The translations under genes and the position numbers were made by a program. 64,000 nucleotides of DNA from Beverwykella pulmonaria (taxonomy: Eukaryota > Ascomycota > Dothideomycetes > Pleosporales > Melanommataceae). How positions within the stretch are numbered: the first letter of the stretch is position 1; each line of letters starts with the position of its first letter. Where the stretch lies: the NCBI GenBank assembly GCA_001599595.1, contig BCHH01000003.1, forward strand, positions 3,715,619-3,779,618, written 5' to 3'. This document shows positions 11,257-22,304 of this stretch, piece by piece. The notes under the pieces are model-generated. The model searched no databases. It saw only the letters and a list, made by a program, of their open reading frames with translations, and was not told where the DNA came from.

Positions 11257-13484
11257 GTTTAAGTGCCGGAAGGCTGGGAAAGTGTTTTACCGTAACAAAT
11301 ACAGATTGCCTCACAAAGGCTATGCCAGCGTACTCGAGAGTGGTCAATGACAGAAACCCGCGAAATCAGCTAAGAGTATCATGTTTGGATAAACATAAAA
11401 ACGGATTTACACAAGAGAGTCTTAATGGGATGGAACGCTTGGTGTAGCCATGTGGAGAAGTAGCCCTAGAGCGGGGTAGACAGATTCTTGGCAATGCAGG
11501 GCAGCTACTCTCAATACAGTACGGAGTTAGTGTTTGATCACGAATGATTATTCGACGTGCACCTGAGCACGTTATAAGCAATTCTTTTATATTTCACGTC
11601 AGATGACCAGATTGGCTACTTATAAGGCTAACATTGTAGTCGAACTTATTCCTCACCAAATGCTAACTCCTTCGTACACACTTTTGTGTGGATAGTTCCT
11701 GGATGTTCTGAGATCCTATCCTCACGATTGATAAGTATTCCCAAGCGCGGCGATTGCAGCGTGGAGTTGAATTCAACAAGTATTTTATCTTTCCCTGTAG
11801 TATACGCGCATGCTATCAAATGCCTTCTCTGATAAAAGATCCATCTACGTCTCGATCTACATTTCGTCTTCCTCCTAAACTAGATGTTGAACTGGCTAAT
11901 GTAGATAAGAATTCTTTCTCAGGTTCAAACATCAACACACCACCGCAGCTACTTGGAGGTCCGCGGAGATTCATCCCTCCTCCGCCAACCTCTACCTATG
12001 CACAGCACTAATACAAATGGTGATTCGTCACTCCCAGCGTGGATGCAACCTTTTGCCATCCCACATTCCTGTCCAGCTACCCACAATCGCAATACTCAAG
12101 ATGCAACAGTTCCTACGCCTCCTCCTGCAACATCAGAAACAATAAAATTATTCAATATCAATGCTCAAAGCCATCAGACACAACTTTACACACAAGTTTA
12201 TACTACATACCCTGCACTACGCTTTCTACACCAACTATATTATCCAGCAAGAACCACCAGCATCAACTACTTCCAAGTGCGCAGATTCTGTCTAAACTTT
12301 GTCCTCAAATTATCCTGATATCACACACCCCGCGGTGAAATTCTTCGAAACCAAACCCGGCTCTTTTATTCCTTTTTTCTGTCCTTCCCCTTGTAGCAAA
12401 CGAACGAAAAGTGTACAATCCTTTGCTTCTTGTGTTCTAAAGCCATCAATTTTCCCTGTTAGAGTTTGGGTATGCCTTCATGCGAGAGGTTGACAAGAGA
12501 GCTCGCAGATAAATCCGAGGTTCTGTGGATGGGACTTTATCTGGATGGTAGAAAAGACGCATTCGCTGAGCCGCAGCGCGTCTAAGATAAGCAGATATCA
12601 CTATATTATCCCTCAGGTAGCTAAAGCTACAATACTGAAAAAGATGTGGCGCTAAGAGAGCTGATATGTCTTCTATTGCAAAATTGGGTTGAGCCAAGCT
12701 TAACCCGAACGAACAGCTGAGTAGTTCAACCTCAGCCTGGCAATTGTGACGACTCCCGCCTCTTCTTCATTAGTCATCAACGAAAAGTCTAGAAACTGCC
12801 TACGAAGTGCGTAGAGAGCGATTGAAGCAATAGCCAAGTGAGGGCTACGAATAGATTTTGGAGTGGGACACAACACAATGGAAAGCCCACCATGCGGTGA
12901 ATGTAAGAATTTTGGATCCAAAAGAGAATGAGGTCAGCTGTGAAACGCTACGGGGCTCGTGTTTTGTCGTCACTTGAGTCATGTACGCCGGGGCGATAAT
13001 ATCAAAAAGAAAGGTTAGTATCAGTTTCAATCGACACTTTTAGGCCATTCATCCTCGATAAAAAAGATCCTAGAGCCCTAAAGAGGCGTGCTGGCACGAG
13101 AAGACAATCCTTATGACCTTGAGGCGGTCAAATGAAAGCTCGCATGACCGCTTATTGAGCATCCTGCAGCAGCCGCCATACCTTGCAGGTTGCGCAAATC
13201 CTTACGATACTCAGTCGGTGTACATCTTTGGCATGCTTCTATTGGTCAATTCGACTGTATGTACTTGGCCAGGTGTTTTTGTGTTACACAGGCTGCGCAG
13301 TGTTAGCGTATCGCGGTACCGTTGTTCATTGGAGAGCGTAAATGAAATGATGCAACTTCCATGCAGCAAACGATACGCTGCCCTTGTTCTCTTAGCAGAT
13401 GAATGCACTTAAGATATCGGCAAGTTTCCTTGAAGGATAGAATTTACTGCTTCTCCAAGGGATTACGATACGTTCTCATCGGGC
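11257..13484. other. Intergenic, 2.2 kb, no supported gene
   Basis: A Pro-rich stretch at about 11754-12318 on the plus strand can be read through two overlapping frames (change near 12000), which might be a decayed small gene, but no family is recognisable. The remainder, including short minus-strand frames at 12446-13030, shows nothing I can support. Confidence 0.4.
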
Positions 13485-15187
13485 ATGATCGAATTAATTC
13501 CTAGTAGCGAGATCCTTCTCCAACTTACCGCCGTGGTCGCTGGTATCCTCCTCCACCTCTTCTATTTCAAACATGGATAACATAGCGCCAGGGCTACCAA
13601 ATACGTTAAAACGACAGTAGTCATCATCCTCTCGTCAACCCTGGCCCTCCACCTCCTCTTCCCCCAATCTTTCACCACTTCCCTATCCTTCACCACCCGT
13701 CTTTTCCTCTCTCTCCTCCTCGGCCTCTACACTAGCCTCCTCCTCTACCGCTTGCTCCTCCACCCTTTGAACCAGTTCCCTGGCCCCATTTCTGCCCGAG
13801 TTAGCGACCTCTGGCTCAGCCTCCAAGCCAAAGATTTCGACTGGCACAAGAAAAGCCTCGCACTCTACCGCAAATATGGACCATTTGTGGGGATCGGGTC
13901 CTCAACGCTGCTGATCATGCATCCACAGGGCGTCCCCGCTATGTACGGACCTCAATCCTGTTGTAAACGAGCAGAGTGGTATAGCACGTTTGGCGCACCT
14001 TATGGGATTCTTTCCCCAGTGCCGGGGGTACACCGCGAACGGAGGCGCATATGGAGCCTGGCGTTGAGAGATAGTGCGCTGAGGGGGTATGAGGCCGGAT
14101 ACGCACGTACACGCAGACATTCGTCGACGTCCTGAGCGAAGCTGCGGAACAGAGATAATCTCTCGATGCGGCAAAGTTGTGCACGTATCTCGCATGGGAC
14201 GTAATGGGCGACCTCGGTCTCTCCCAAGACTTCTCTCTCCTGCGGACCGGCGAAGAACACTGGGCGTTCGCGCTCCTGGCTGGATGGACAAAAGCTCTCG
14301 GGCTGCGACTCCCACCCCGGCTTGTCACGCTCCTTAAATCCATCCCAGGGTCAAGTCGAGCAATGCAGAAGTTCGACGAATTCTGTAATGCGCAGTTGGA
14401 ACCGATCATGGCGAGTGAGAAGCGCGATGCGAAAGCTAGTATCATGGGAATCATGATCGCGCATGCTGGATCAAAGCATTCGGAAGAAGACTTCCTACAT
14501 CTGCAGAGCGATTGCCGGTCTGTTATCTTTGCTGGAAGCGACACCTCCGCCTCTACGCTCACATTCATCTTGTATTACCTGGCCAAACACCCCGAGCACA
14601 TCGCAAAATTAACGCCAAGAGCTCTTCTCACTCGCGAGTCCAGACGGACATTTCCAACACCAGAATATACAGAATGCGAGGCATCTCAACGCGGTGATCA
14701 ACGAGGCATTGCGTCTACACCCCCCAGGGAGCATTATCCCACGGCAGACACCGCCCGAGGGGATTGTTGTTAATGGGACGTGGGTGCCGGGGAATGTTAC
14801 AGTTATTGGGTCGCAGTATGTTCTTGTGAGGGTGGAGGAGGTATATGGGAGGGCAGGAGAGTTTGTGCCGGAACGGTGGTACAGTGAGCCTGATCTCATT
14901 AAAGACCGATCAGGTTACGCACCATTCAATATCGGTGGGTGTATACAGTAAATGTGAAAGGGTGTATTCTGACAAACATTTAAGGGACACATTATTGTGT
15001 TGGACGTCCACTCGCACTGATGGTGTTCCGAATGGTGATTGCTGAGTGCATCATGAGGTTCAACGTCCGGCTTTCTGATAACGAGGATGGTGGGGCGTTT
15101 TTAGAGAATGTGAAGGAGGCGCATACGTGGAGGTTGCCTGAACTTCAGTTGTGCTTTAACTCTTGTGCGAGGCCTGGAGGAAGGTAG
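13485..15187 (+). pseudogene. Full-length cytochrome P450 pseudogene
   Basis: A microsomal fungal P450 can be followed from ATG 13485 to TAG 15185-15187. Seen in order: a hydrophobic N-terminus, HPLNQFPGP hinge, the helix C region RRRIWSLALRD, VDVLSEAAEQ, WDVMGDLG, I-helix FAGSDTSAS, ExxR in NEALRLHPP, PERW, and a heme loop FNIGTHYCVG split by a 50-bp intron at 14935-14984. It is broken four ways: TAA at 13578-13580, a one-base loss near 14096, TAA at 14156-14158 and a one-base gain near 14611. Both TAA codons could come from CAA (CpA to TpA), which is RIP-like. Around each indel the expected family text continues in the shifted frame. A 0.2 kb piece is copied at 9034-9238. Family beyond P450 was not determined. 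Confidence 0.85.
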
Positions 15188-15472
15188 AAAGAACGCTTTA
15201 GGTTAGTGCTCAGTTAAGGTGTTTAGAGACCATCCATCCTAACAAATACGATGGGACTCGAGAGATGAAGAGAAAGATCACTGTATAGAAGCTTAAGGAA
15301 AAGACAACAACGCTGGGATATAATCATGTAAAAAGGAAGGCTAGTCTACAGTATAAGAGTTTGTATATTACTATACATGCAGCACCCTAAACAACAAATC
15401 CAAGACATTTAGGTGTCGGAAATTCCTCGTAACACCTGGCTGAATCCCATCCAACTTCCTCACCAACTCTTC

Positions 15473-15682
15473 TTACACTCTATCCTGCACCTCCTTCTCC
15501 TCTTCACTCATTACAAACCTCAGCGGTGTCAACATTTTGCAATCGGAGAGATACCTCCTATGCGACTCTGCCCATAGATCCAGCACTGGCAAGTGCTCGA
15601 CTGCCCTGTTCGAGTCCGCACGGTGAGGAGCCGCATGAGCTAGAAGGCCTAGCAGGGCTGTTCGCGGCCAAGTTCTCAGCAT
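15473..15682 (-). pseudogene. Possible gene relic, C-terminal-like 69-codon frame
   Basis: The minus-strand frame contains LGLLAHAAPHRADSN and LDLWAESHRRYL, text that looks like real protein, similar in style to the extreme C-terminus of fungal Zn2Cys6 regulators. It is preceded by an in-frame stop and has no DNA-binding part. This may be a relic or chance; I cannot decide by eye. Confidence 0.25.
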
Positions 15683-15739
15683 TCCCTAATCAGCATACAT
15701 CCTTCTCCGTTTTCTGTTGAGATTACACAACCTGGGGTT

Positions 15740-16271
15740 TACAGTGTTGACAGTGACAGTACATGTATCTGCCGGACGCAACTCCGCCTGCCAAAGATCT
15801 CCAACAGTTTCAACAGCGGATATGTCTCCTCTGAATGATTTTAAGACACCAGTCTATCGTTCAATGTAACAAAGATGTCACTTTCTGGGATGGATATCCG
15901 CGGTAAGAACGTGGTTTAGGAGCGTGCTTCCAAAGTCGTGATACAAAGGGCTAGCCTCACTTTGTACTTCACCGTGGTTTCTTTGAGTTTGGGTAGAGCG
16001 AGCATGGTGAGGAGAATGTAGATACGATGCTAACGGTTATCATGTTTTCGTTGTCCCCACCCAAAACGTAGTTTGGTGTTGCGAGCCTGGCACTGGTAAG
16101 GAAGACATCAACGCAGTCGAGATGGAATCTAATACTGGTGGAGATTCATGCAAGCTGGAACAATCGCGATTCTCACTGAAAGACAATTTGCTGGATATTG
16201 CGAATAACCTCGACGAAGAAATCTCACCCTCCATGGACCAACACGGCTACCTTAAGCTCGTAGATTCATAA
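15740..16271 (+). pseudogene. Possible decayed gene of unknown family
   Basis: An 86-codon open stretch from 16011 to the TAA at 16269-16271 reads like a natural C-terminus, with NGYHVFVVPTQNVVWCCEPG and a final acidic segment. It lacks a start, and coherent-looking text upstream (about 15740-15930) lies in other frames broken by stops. A short ATG frame (16122-16271, 49 codons) remains. No family recognised. Confidence 0.3.
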
Positions 16272-16664
16272 CGTGGACGCCTAGATGTTCATGCTTGAAC
16301 TTATGGTGGCACGAGGATGTTTATGCGGCAGAGGGCGAGCAGGACATGGCGAACATGGCTAATGAAGCATTATGATCTAGTTGGATGGTGACAGAATAGA
16401 GGGGCTTGGTAGACATAGAATCCTTCACGGTGCATAGGACTCCCCAGCTGGGTCTCAATGCTCCATAAGACAAGAGACAGCCATTGCGAAATTCCTGGGT
16501 TTTGCGACTGTGTGTTGAGCCATCTATAACCCGGGAACACCCTCGTCCACACCAACACCAACACCAACACCAACCACCTTCCTCCATTCTCCATCGCTAT
16601 CCGCCTTTGCACCGTACTCGCTATATATTCAGCGCTCCGCTGCGCGTTCCGCTGCTCGCTTTCT

Positions 16665-18404
16665 ATGCTTATGGCTCCGCGCACTCTTACCGCCGGAAAC
16701 GACAAGCGGCAACCCGACACTGGCCCTCCGCCTACCTCATCTCCTACCCATGCAAAGCTCTCAAAAAACTCTAGCGCTGAAGCTGAACCCAACAAGTTTG
16801 AAAGCGTGCGCAATTCAGAACAGCACCGGAGACTCCCTCCCCCTGAACACAAGCTCGCTGAGAACTTAGAAGCCGACAAGCTAGACAGCGCGCACCATCT
16901 AGAAGAGTCCCAGTCCCGGTCTGCCCAGCCATCTCTCACACGGCCTCCTCTATCGGCTCCCACTCCTGCAACCATCTCTTACCCACGCGGCACCAAACGG
17001 AGGCACCCACAAGACTCCAAAGCCAAGGCCGAAGCCAACGGGCTTGAAAGTGTGCGTCCTTTAAAATGGGCGCGAACAACTCCCTCCGAGCACAAGCTCT
17101 CTGAAGAGAACTTGCGCAGATTCGAAACATTGAACGAGGAAAATATGGACACTGCAGTTAATACTCTTTCGGCTCTCAAACGGACTTCGTCACGGCGTTC
17201 CATAGCCGCATCGGAAGCGGGAACAGAGCGAACACGCTCTACTATCAGCAACACTACCTACCGCTACAAGCATCTTGCGGCCGCCGAGATTCACGTCTAC
17301 GCCACAGAGCCGCCTGATGATATTAAAGTCGCCATCGACAGTATTGTTAACGCCCAGGTCACCAAAGCGCGTCGAGTTAAACTCCGCGTTATATCCCAAA
17401 AGCTCCGCGACAACTGCCTCAAAAATTTCAGGGCTCAGGCTGGCAAAGATGACTTTATCGGTTTACTCCATACTGCTCTCGAGGCTCTAGGTCTCAACCT
17501 GTGTCTCCATGACAAGGCTGAGTGGCAGAAGGAGCTTAAGCCGGTAGTCCTCCAGCAGTTGGATTTCACTTCGAGCTTCATGGCCGGTGTCCAGCAAGTA
17601 GAGGTTGACTATGCCTCGACCCTACCGCGAAAGCGCCAGCAGCAGGCTACCGGCGAGCCATACATGTCCCCCGAATCCTCTATAGCTAACGTACCTTCTC
17701 ATACGTCAGCCAACAATTCACTGGAATTAAACGCAATGCCTCCTCCACTCCCCCCTGCCACAGAGGAAGAGGGAGATCGCTCGTCAATTAAAACCCCCCG
17801 TCCCGACATCTCGATAGGTATTGAACTCATGTCTCTCAGCTCTGCTCTCTCGTCGCAACATCTCAGTAAGAACAGGGCTAGGAAATTCCTCACATGGCTC
17901 CAGAGCGAGATGGTGTCCCACAATAATGACGGGTCGCTTGAACCGATGTTGATCTCAATACCCGCCCCACGCGCTCTAGATCTCGCCTTCCCGTTTGCTG
18001 TTGTTGAGGGCAAGGCTTACTCCACTGGCAAACAAATATTTGAGGCAGAGAACCAGGCCGCAGTTTCTGGGGCTTGTGGGCTCAAGATACAGCTTGATCT
18101 GGATCGCCTGGTAGCTTTCACAACAAGTTCTAGTGCTTCACCCCCATCTTCCAACACCCAACCACCACTCTTCTTCTCTATTACCACCCAAGGCCCCATC
18201 CATGAGCTCTGGGTGCACTGGACTGTTCTCGGAGATGGTGTGCGCATGTTTCATTCAAAACCTATGCACAGTTGTAATATGCTGCTAGAGCACAGGGAAG
18301 ACTTCATAGTTAAACTTAATAATGTAGGCGTTTGGGGTACAGGGGCGTTTATGGAATCAGTGGTAGAGCGTCTGCGGAAGGTGGCAGGAAAGGCAACTAA
18401 ATAG
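16665..18404 (+). CDS. Fungal accessory protein with EGK motif, possible PD-(D/E)XK-like fold
   Basis: A single-exon frame of 579 codons; the start may be 16665 or the next ATG at 16671. Residues 1-330 are Pro/Ser/Lys-rich with three similar segments (EPNKFESVRNSEQ, EANGLESVRPLKW, EHKLAEN/EHKLSEEN), that is, internal duplication. A possibly folded C-terminal part (about 380-575) contains FPFAVVEGKAYSTGKQIFEAENQAAVSGAC, LFFSITTQGPIHELWVHW and a hydrophobic end. Many fungal genomes carry paralogues of this layout, usually annotated as uncharacterised. The D...EGK arrangement is compatible with a PD-(D/E)XK nuclease-like core, but that is inference. The gene lies between relic DNA and a long inverted repeat, so accessory or mobile-associated context is likely. 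Confidence 0.7.
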   Translation: MLMAPRTLTAGNDKRQPDTGPPPTSSPTHAKLSKNSSAEAEPNKFESVRNSEQHRRLPPPEHKLAENLEADKLDSAHHLEESQSRSAQPSLTRPPLSAPTPATISYPRGTKRRHPQDSKAKAEANGLESVRPLKWARTTPSEHKLSEENLRRFETLNEENMDTAVNTLSALKRTSSRRSIAASEAGTERTRSTISNTTYRYKHLAAAEIHVYATEPPDDIKVAIDSIVNAQVTKARRVKLRVISQKLRDNCLKNFRAQAGKDDFIGLLHTALEALGLNLCLHDKAEWQKELKPVVLQQLDFTSSFMAGVQQVEVDYASTLPRKRQQQATGEPYMSPESSIANVPSHTSANNSLELNAMPPPLPPATEEEGDRSSIKTPRPDISIGIELMSLSSALSSQHLSKNRARKFLTWLQSEMVSHNNDGSLEPMLISIPAPRALDLAFPFAVVEGKAYSTGKQIFEAENQAAVSGACGLKIQLDLDRLVAFTTSSSASPPSSNTQPPLFFSITTQGPIHELWVHWTVLGDGVRMFHSKPMHSCNMLLEHREDFIVKLNNVGVWGTGAFMESVVERLRKVAGKATK

Positions 18405-18738
18405 TTATTAGTGAAGTAGCTAGTGAACTGGAGTCTTTGTGTGAACGTTTGCTACCTTGACGGCTGGCAAACACAAACATCTCTCCAGGACTCGGCTGCC
18501 CCGCCAAAATTGCGTCCGCCGCAAGTGTTGCCTACCACCGCCAATACATGCGCTAGGCCCGACTGGCTAGTATTACTCTTTGCTCTGTGACACTATGAAG
18601 CTGTTGGAACAATGCAGTTGCCTGGATGTATGCACATTTTGGCGGTTCCACAGCGTCTTACTCTGTTGCCTAGAGTCTTAGTCACCGCTGCAAGATGTGG
18701 TAGCTTCTCACCTAAGCTTCCCTAGGTTGATGTGGATG
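18405..18738. other. Short intergenic stretch
   Basis: Downstream of the EGK-motif gene and before the inverted repeat; I see no gene or repeat here. Confidence 0.4.
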
Positions 18739-19116
18739 GGCCGCCCGTGTGCGATGGCACGATGCGGGCGGGCGAGTATCTGTGCACATATCCCAGCGTT
18801 AGTCAGGCGGGGCTTAGCGCCTGTCGCAAAAGTACTATTTCGCCAAGCGAACATTCTCTATGGAGCTCAGACATAACTACTATTGTACGTGCGACCTGCT
18901 GTTGCACCACTGGAGAGCGGTAGCACAACCACCGACTACTCAACCTTTTGCTGTACGCGCGGCTGCCCTATGCTTAAAGCTACCAAGCTCGGCCTGGAAA
19001 ATCAAGAATGTTCGCCGGCGAAATAGTACTTTTGCGACAGGTACGAGGCCATGCCTGATCAGCACAGATGCATGCGCACAGACACTCGACTGCCCGCGTT
19101 GTGCTAATTATCGCAC
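18739..19116. repeat. Long imperfect inverted repeat with a perfect 25-bp core
   Basis: The 25-mer at 18820-18844 recurs exactly, inverted, at 19017-19041. Similarity continues outward on both arms to about 18739 and 19116 (shared blocks GCGGGC, CGAGT, TCTGTGC, TCAGGC, GTGCGAT) and inward to GCGAACATTCT (ends near 18857 and 19004). Arms are about 115 bp with a 146-bp spacer. The spacer holds no recognisable gene. This could be a foldback or MITE-like element or the remains of one; no target-site duplication is clear. Confidence 0.75.
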
Positions 19117-19368
19117 CTGGCTCAGCCGCACTGGGCGATTCGTCGACAATCGGAGTTTTGTGTTTCATCCAATCAGCCTCCTCTGGCACGCTCTGCTCTC
19201 TAATGGCTCTATTTAACATGTCTTCCCATACCTCCGAGGAACATTGAAGCATCGCTCACTTCTTCGTTCTCCTCTCCCTTGTGAGCAGGAGTATTTGCTC
19301 TCTCTTGAGTCTGCGACCACCGAGGCAGTCTTGCTGCCTAACACAGCTTAGGCACCAAGAAGCTTGCT

Positions 19369-21558
19369 ATGGATTTCCCAAGCGCCAATCTGCCCGTTTG
19401 GGTGCAGACCGATCTTTCACATCCCATACAGAGCCACTACGTCGCACACCAAGCTCGCGAGCCTTATGGTACTCAGATGCCGCTCGATTTAGTATTGCAA
19501 ACGCAAACTCAAGGTAGCTATTGGACAGCTGGCCAAGGCTACTTACCGCACTCGTTCGATCCATCTCCAGCACTTCGCGTCCATGCGCCGCATAATGCAG
19601 GGCATTTCGATGATGCTGCACAAACTATGCCCGCGATTCCCATGGGTCCCCCAACCCGGCCACGAAAGAGGAAGGCGCCGACGCTGCGAGCTGACGCTTG
19701 GGAGCCGTACAAAGCTCGAATTATGGAGCTCCATATTGCGCAAAAGCTTCCGCTAAGGAAGGTTAAGGAGATAGTTAAGGAAGAGTTTGGATTTACTGCT
19801 GAGTAGGTCTCTCAAATAATGCGAGGCGTGTTTCTAATGTACTTACATAAACGTGCGTATAGGCTACGGCAATATCGTACACGCATCACTCAATGGGGGA
19901 ATGACAAGAATATCAAGCCGAAGGAAATGGGAGCAATTGTTAGAAAACAACAGCGAAGGAAACTTGTTGAGGTTGATAAACATGAGCTAGAGTTTAAGGT
20001 CAGGGGCTGTACAGTGAATCCACAGAAGATCAACCGGTGGATGAAGCGTAACAACGTGGCTGACAGCTTTTTGTATGCTCCAAGTCCAGCGGCATGTAAG
20101 TTAGGATTGTTATTATCTACTTCCAACGCTTACATGTTCCAGCTACGCCTTCTGCCGTGGAATGCCGAACTATCTCTGAACGTGGTTCTCCAGTTCCAAG
20201 TCCTGCATATTCGCCAGCAGCTCCAATTATGTCACCAGGAGATACTATGTTAGTTTCCCGGAGCTCGCAAATGCTATCACCTGCCCTTTCAGTAGCAAGC
20301 ATTGTTCGGCCTCAAAGCAGCGCTTTTGCTGGTCAAAGTCCGGCTCCCACCTATCGATCTCTTCCAGGCTTCACTCCATGTTTCCTTCCACAGTCCCTTC
20401 CTATCCAAGGGACTCTTGAAGGCACATTGAATCTTTCAGAAGCTTCTCTGCAGTATCGGTATAAACAGATAGATGAAGAGCGTCTGCGAGAAGAATTGTC
20501 AAGGGCAGAGACTTTATTTGGGATTAATCACTCTGAGTCCCTTGACATACTCTCTGAATTAGGAGATGTGCTTATGTCTCAAGGGAGATACAAGTCTGCA
20601 GAGGAAGTAATTCGCAGGTTAGTGGAAGGTCGCCAAACTGTCAATGGCAATAATGACATAGATACGCTTGATGCCTTGGAACTTCTTGGCCGAGTTTTAG
20701 AACGTCAAGGACTTTATGCCAAGGCTGAGAAACTGCACCAGAGCACGTATAAAGCCAGAAAGGGCATGCTTGGGGAAGAGCATACTTCCACGCTGACCAG
20801 CATGGCCAACCTGGCGTCAACGTACAGGAATCAAGGGCGGTGGAAGGAGGCCGAAGAGCTGGAGGTGCAAGTGATGGAGACGAGAAAGAGGGTGCTTNGG
20901 GAGGAGCATCCTTCCACGCTAACCAGCATGGCCAACCTGGCGTCGACGTACAGGAATCAAGGCCGGTGGAAGGAGGCCGAAGAGCTGGAGGTGCAAGTGA
21001 TGGAGACGAGAAAGAGGGTGCTTGGGGAGGANNNNNNNNNNNNNNNNNNNNNNNNNNNNNNNNNNNNNNNNNNNNNNNNNNNNNNNNNNNNNNNNNNNNN
21101 NNNNNNNNNNNNNNNNNNNNNNNNNNNNNNNNNNNNNNNNNNNNNNNNNNNNNNNNAATCAAGGCCGGTGGAAGGAGGCCGAAGAGCTACAAGCAAAAGA
21201 GCTAAAAATATGTTCAAGGGTGCTTGGGGAGGAGCATCCAGACACGCTGACCAGCATGGCCAACCTGGCGTTGACGTTTTGGAATCAAGGCCGGTGGAAG
21301 GAGGCCGAAGAGCTGGAGGTGCAAGTGATGGAGACGAGTGCGAGGGTGCTTGGGGAGGAGCATCCTTCCACGCTGACCAGCATGGCCAACCTGGCACACA
21401 CGTGGCAGTCTCAAAGCCGGAATGAAGAAGCTATCTTATTGATGGAAAGGTGCTTCAAGCTACAGAAGCGGATCCTTGGCCGTCACCATCCCGACACAGA
21501 AACTTCGCTTGAGGCCCTAACTGGGTGGCAAATTGAGAATTTAGAGCGAGGAATCTAA
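19369..21558 (+). CDS. Clr5-domain protein with tandem TPR (kinesin-light-chain-like) repeats
   Basis: Three exons: 19369-19802, 19863-20095 and 20143-21558, with 60-bp and 47-bp introns. Residues ~100-165 form a Clr5 domain (ADAWEPYKARIMELHIA, LRKVKEIVKEEFGF and, after the first intron, RQYRTRITQWG), a fungal putative DNA-binding domain named after S. pombe Clr5. A Ser/Pro linker follows, then TPR repeats of 42 residues of the form HPSTLTSMANLASTYRNQGRWKEAEEL..., ending with a diverged HHPDTETSLEAL unit. The repeats are nearly identical to each other. An unresolved run of 125 N at 21032-21156 interrupts them and a single N lies at 20898, so repeat number is unknown; frame differs by one on the two sides of the gap, meaning the N length is only an estimate. 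Function: unknown; regulatory or incompatibility-type role is inference. Confidence 0.85.
20766..21430 (+). repeat. 126-bp coding tandem repeat (42-residue TPR units) with assembly gap
   Basis: At least four and probably five or more units are visible, each containing the phrase encoding TSMANLA and GRWKEAEEL. Neighbouring units are almost identical at the DNA level, including silent positions. N run 21032-21156. From the phase of the repeat on each side, the missing piece should be 49 bp or 49 plus multiples of 126 (for example 175), not 125. Confidence 0.85.
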
Positions 21559-22304
21559 TGCTGCTTTTATTTTGTAGAACATAAAGCTAATGGACATGTA
21601 GAATAGGTTAAGCTGCGTAAGCATGCTGACCAGTGATACTTAACAGTAATGAGGGTAACTTGCCACAAGCTTTTGCCACCACAAGCAGGGAGGACGGCCG
21701 ACCTGCTCCGGCCACACTCTTGTGAGGTGGCGATTCTATAGTCTACAACATGGACGAGATAGGTATTATGCTCTTTATGCTCGGATCTGTCGAGGTCCTT
21801 GTAAGTAAGGATGACCGGCGAGACTATAGAGGTGCCGGTGTTAAGCGTACAATAATAACATCTATTGAGTGTAATCTGCACACGGTGAATATTTGGATCT
21901 ACGTACCCTACCCCTAGATGGGTCTATGCTTGCTCCGGGTCTGGCTATAACGACTCCTATATCAGTTTGCAGTACTAGAAACAAATATCTAACCCCTAGA
22001 CAAAGGCACGGGCTAACGGAAAACCACGGATGTTAATATGTAATAGCCTCAGTTGAAGCTCAGAACTAGGAACAAGTTTGGTAATTCTCTATCTATGAAG
22101 AGAATGTAACTACTTATAGTTGTGATATCTCTCTACCTAATGCCACACTAACTGCCTAATCAGACAGTCTTCCAGTGGCGCTTCTGCCTCCAGGCAGATA
22201 CGCGTGATCATGGGATTCAACTGCTTCGGAACGCACGAGGCGCTTGAAATTCTGGAGTTTTGCGTTGAAAACAACATTGTTCTATGCCGGCTCCCCTCCT
22301 ATAC
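21559..22304. other. Intergenic, possible retroelement remnant
   Basis: AT-richer DNA without a supported gene. A 104-codon minus-strand frame at 21567-21881 has no recognisable domain. The neighbouring palindromic tandem repeat suggests degraded repetitive DNA. Confidence 0.3.

Noticed and set aside
15600..15625. GTTCGAGTCC-like B-box at 15609 suggesting a tRNA
   Set aside because: No matching A-box or acceptor stem in the preceding 60 bases.
18739..19116. Inverted repeat read as a tRNA or snRNA gene
   Set aside because: Arms are far too long and no cloverleaf, A/B box or Sm site could be placed.
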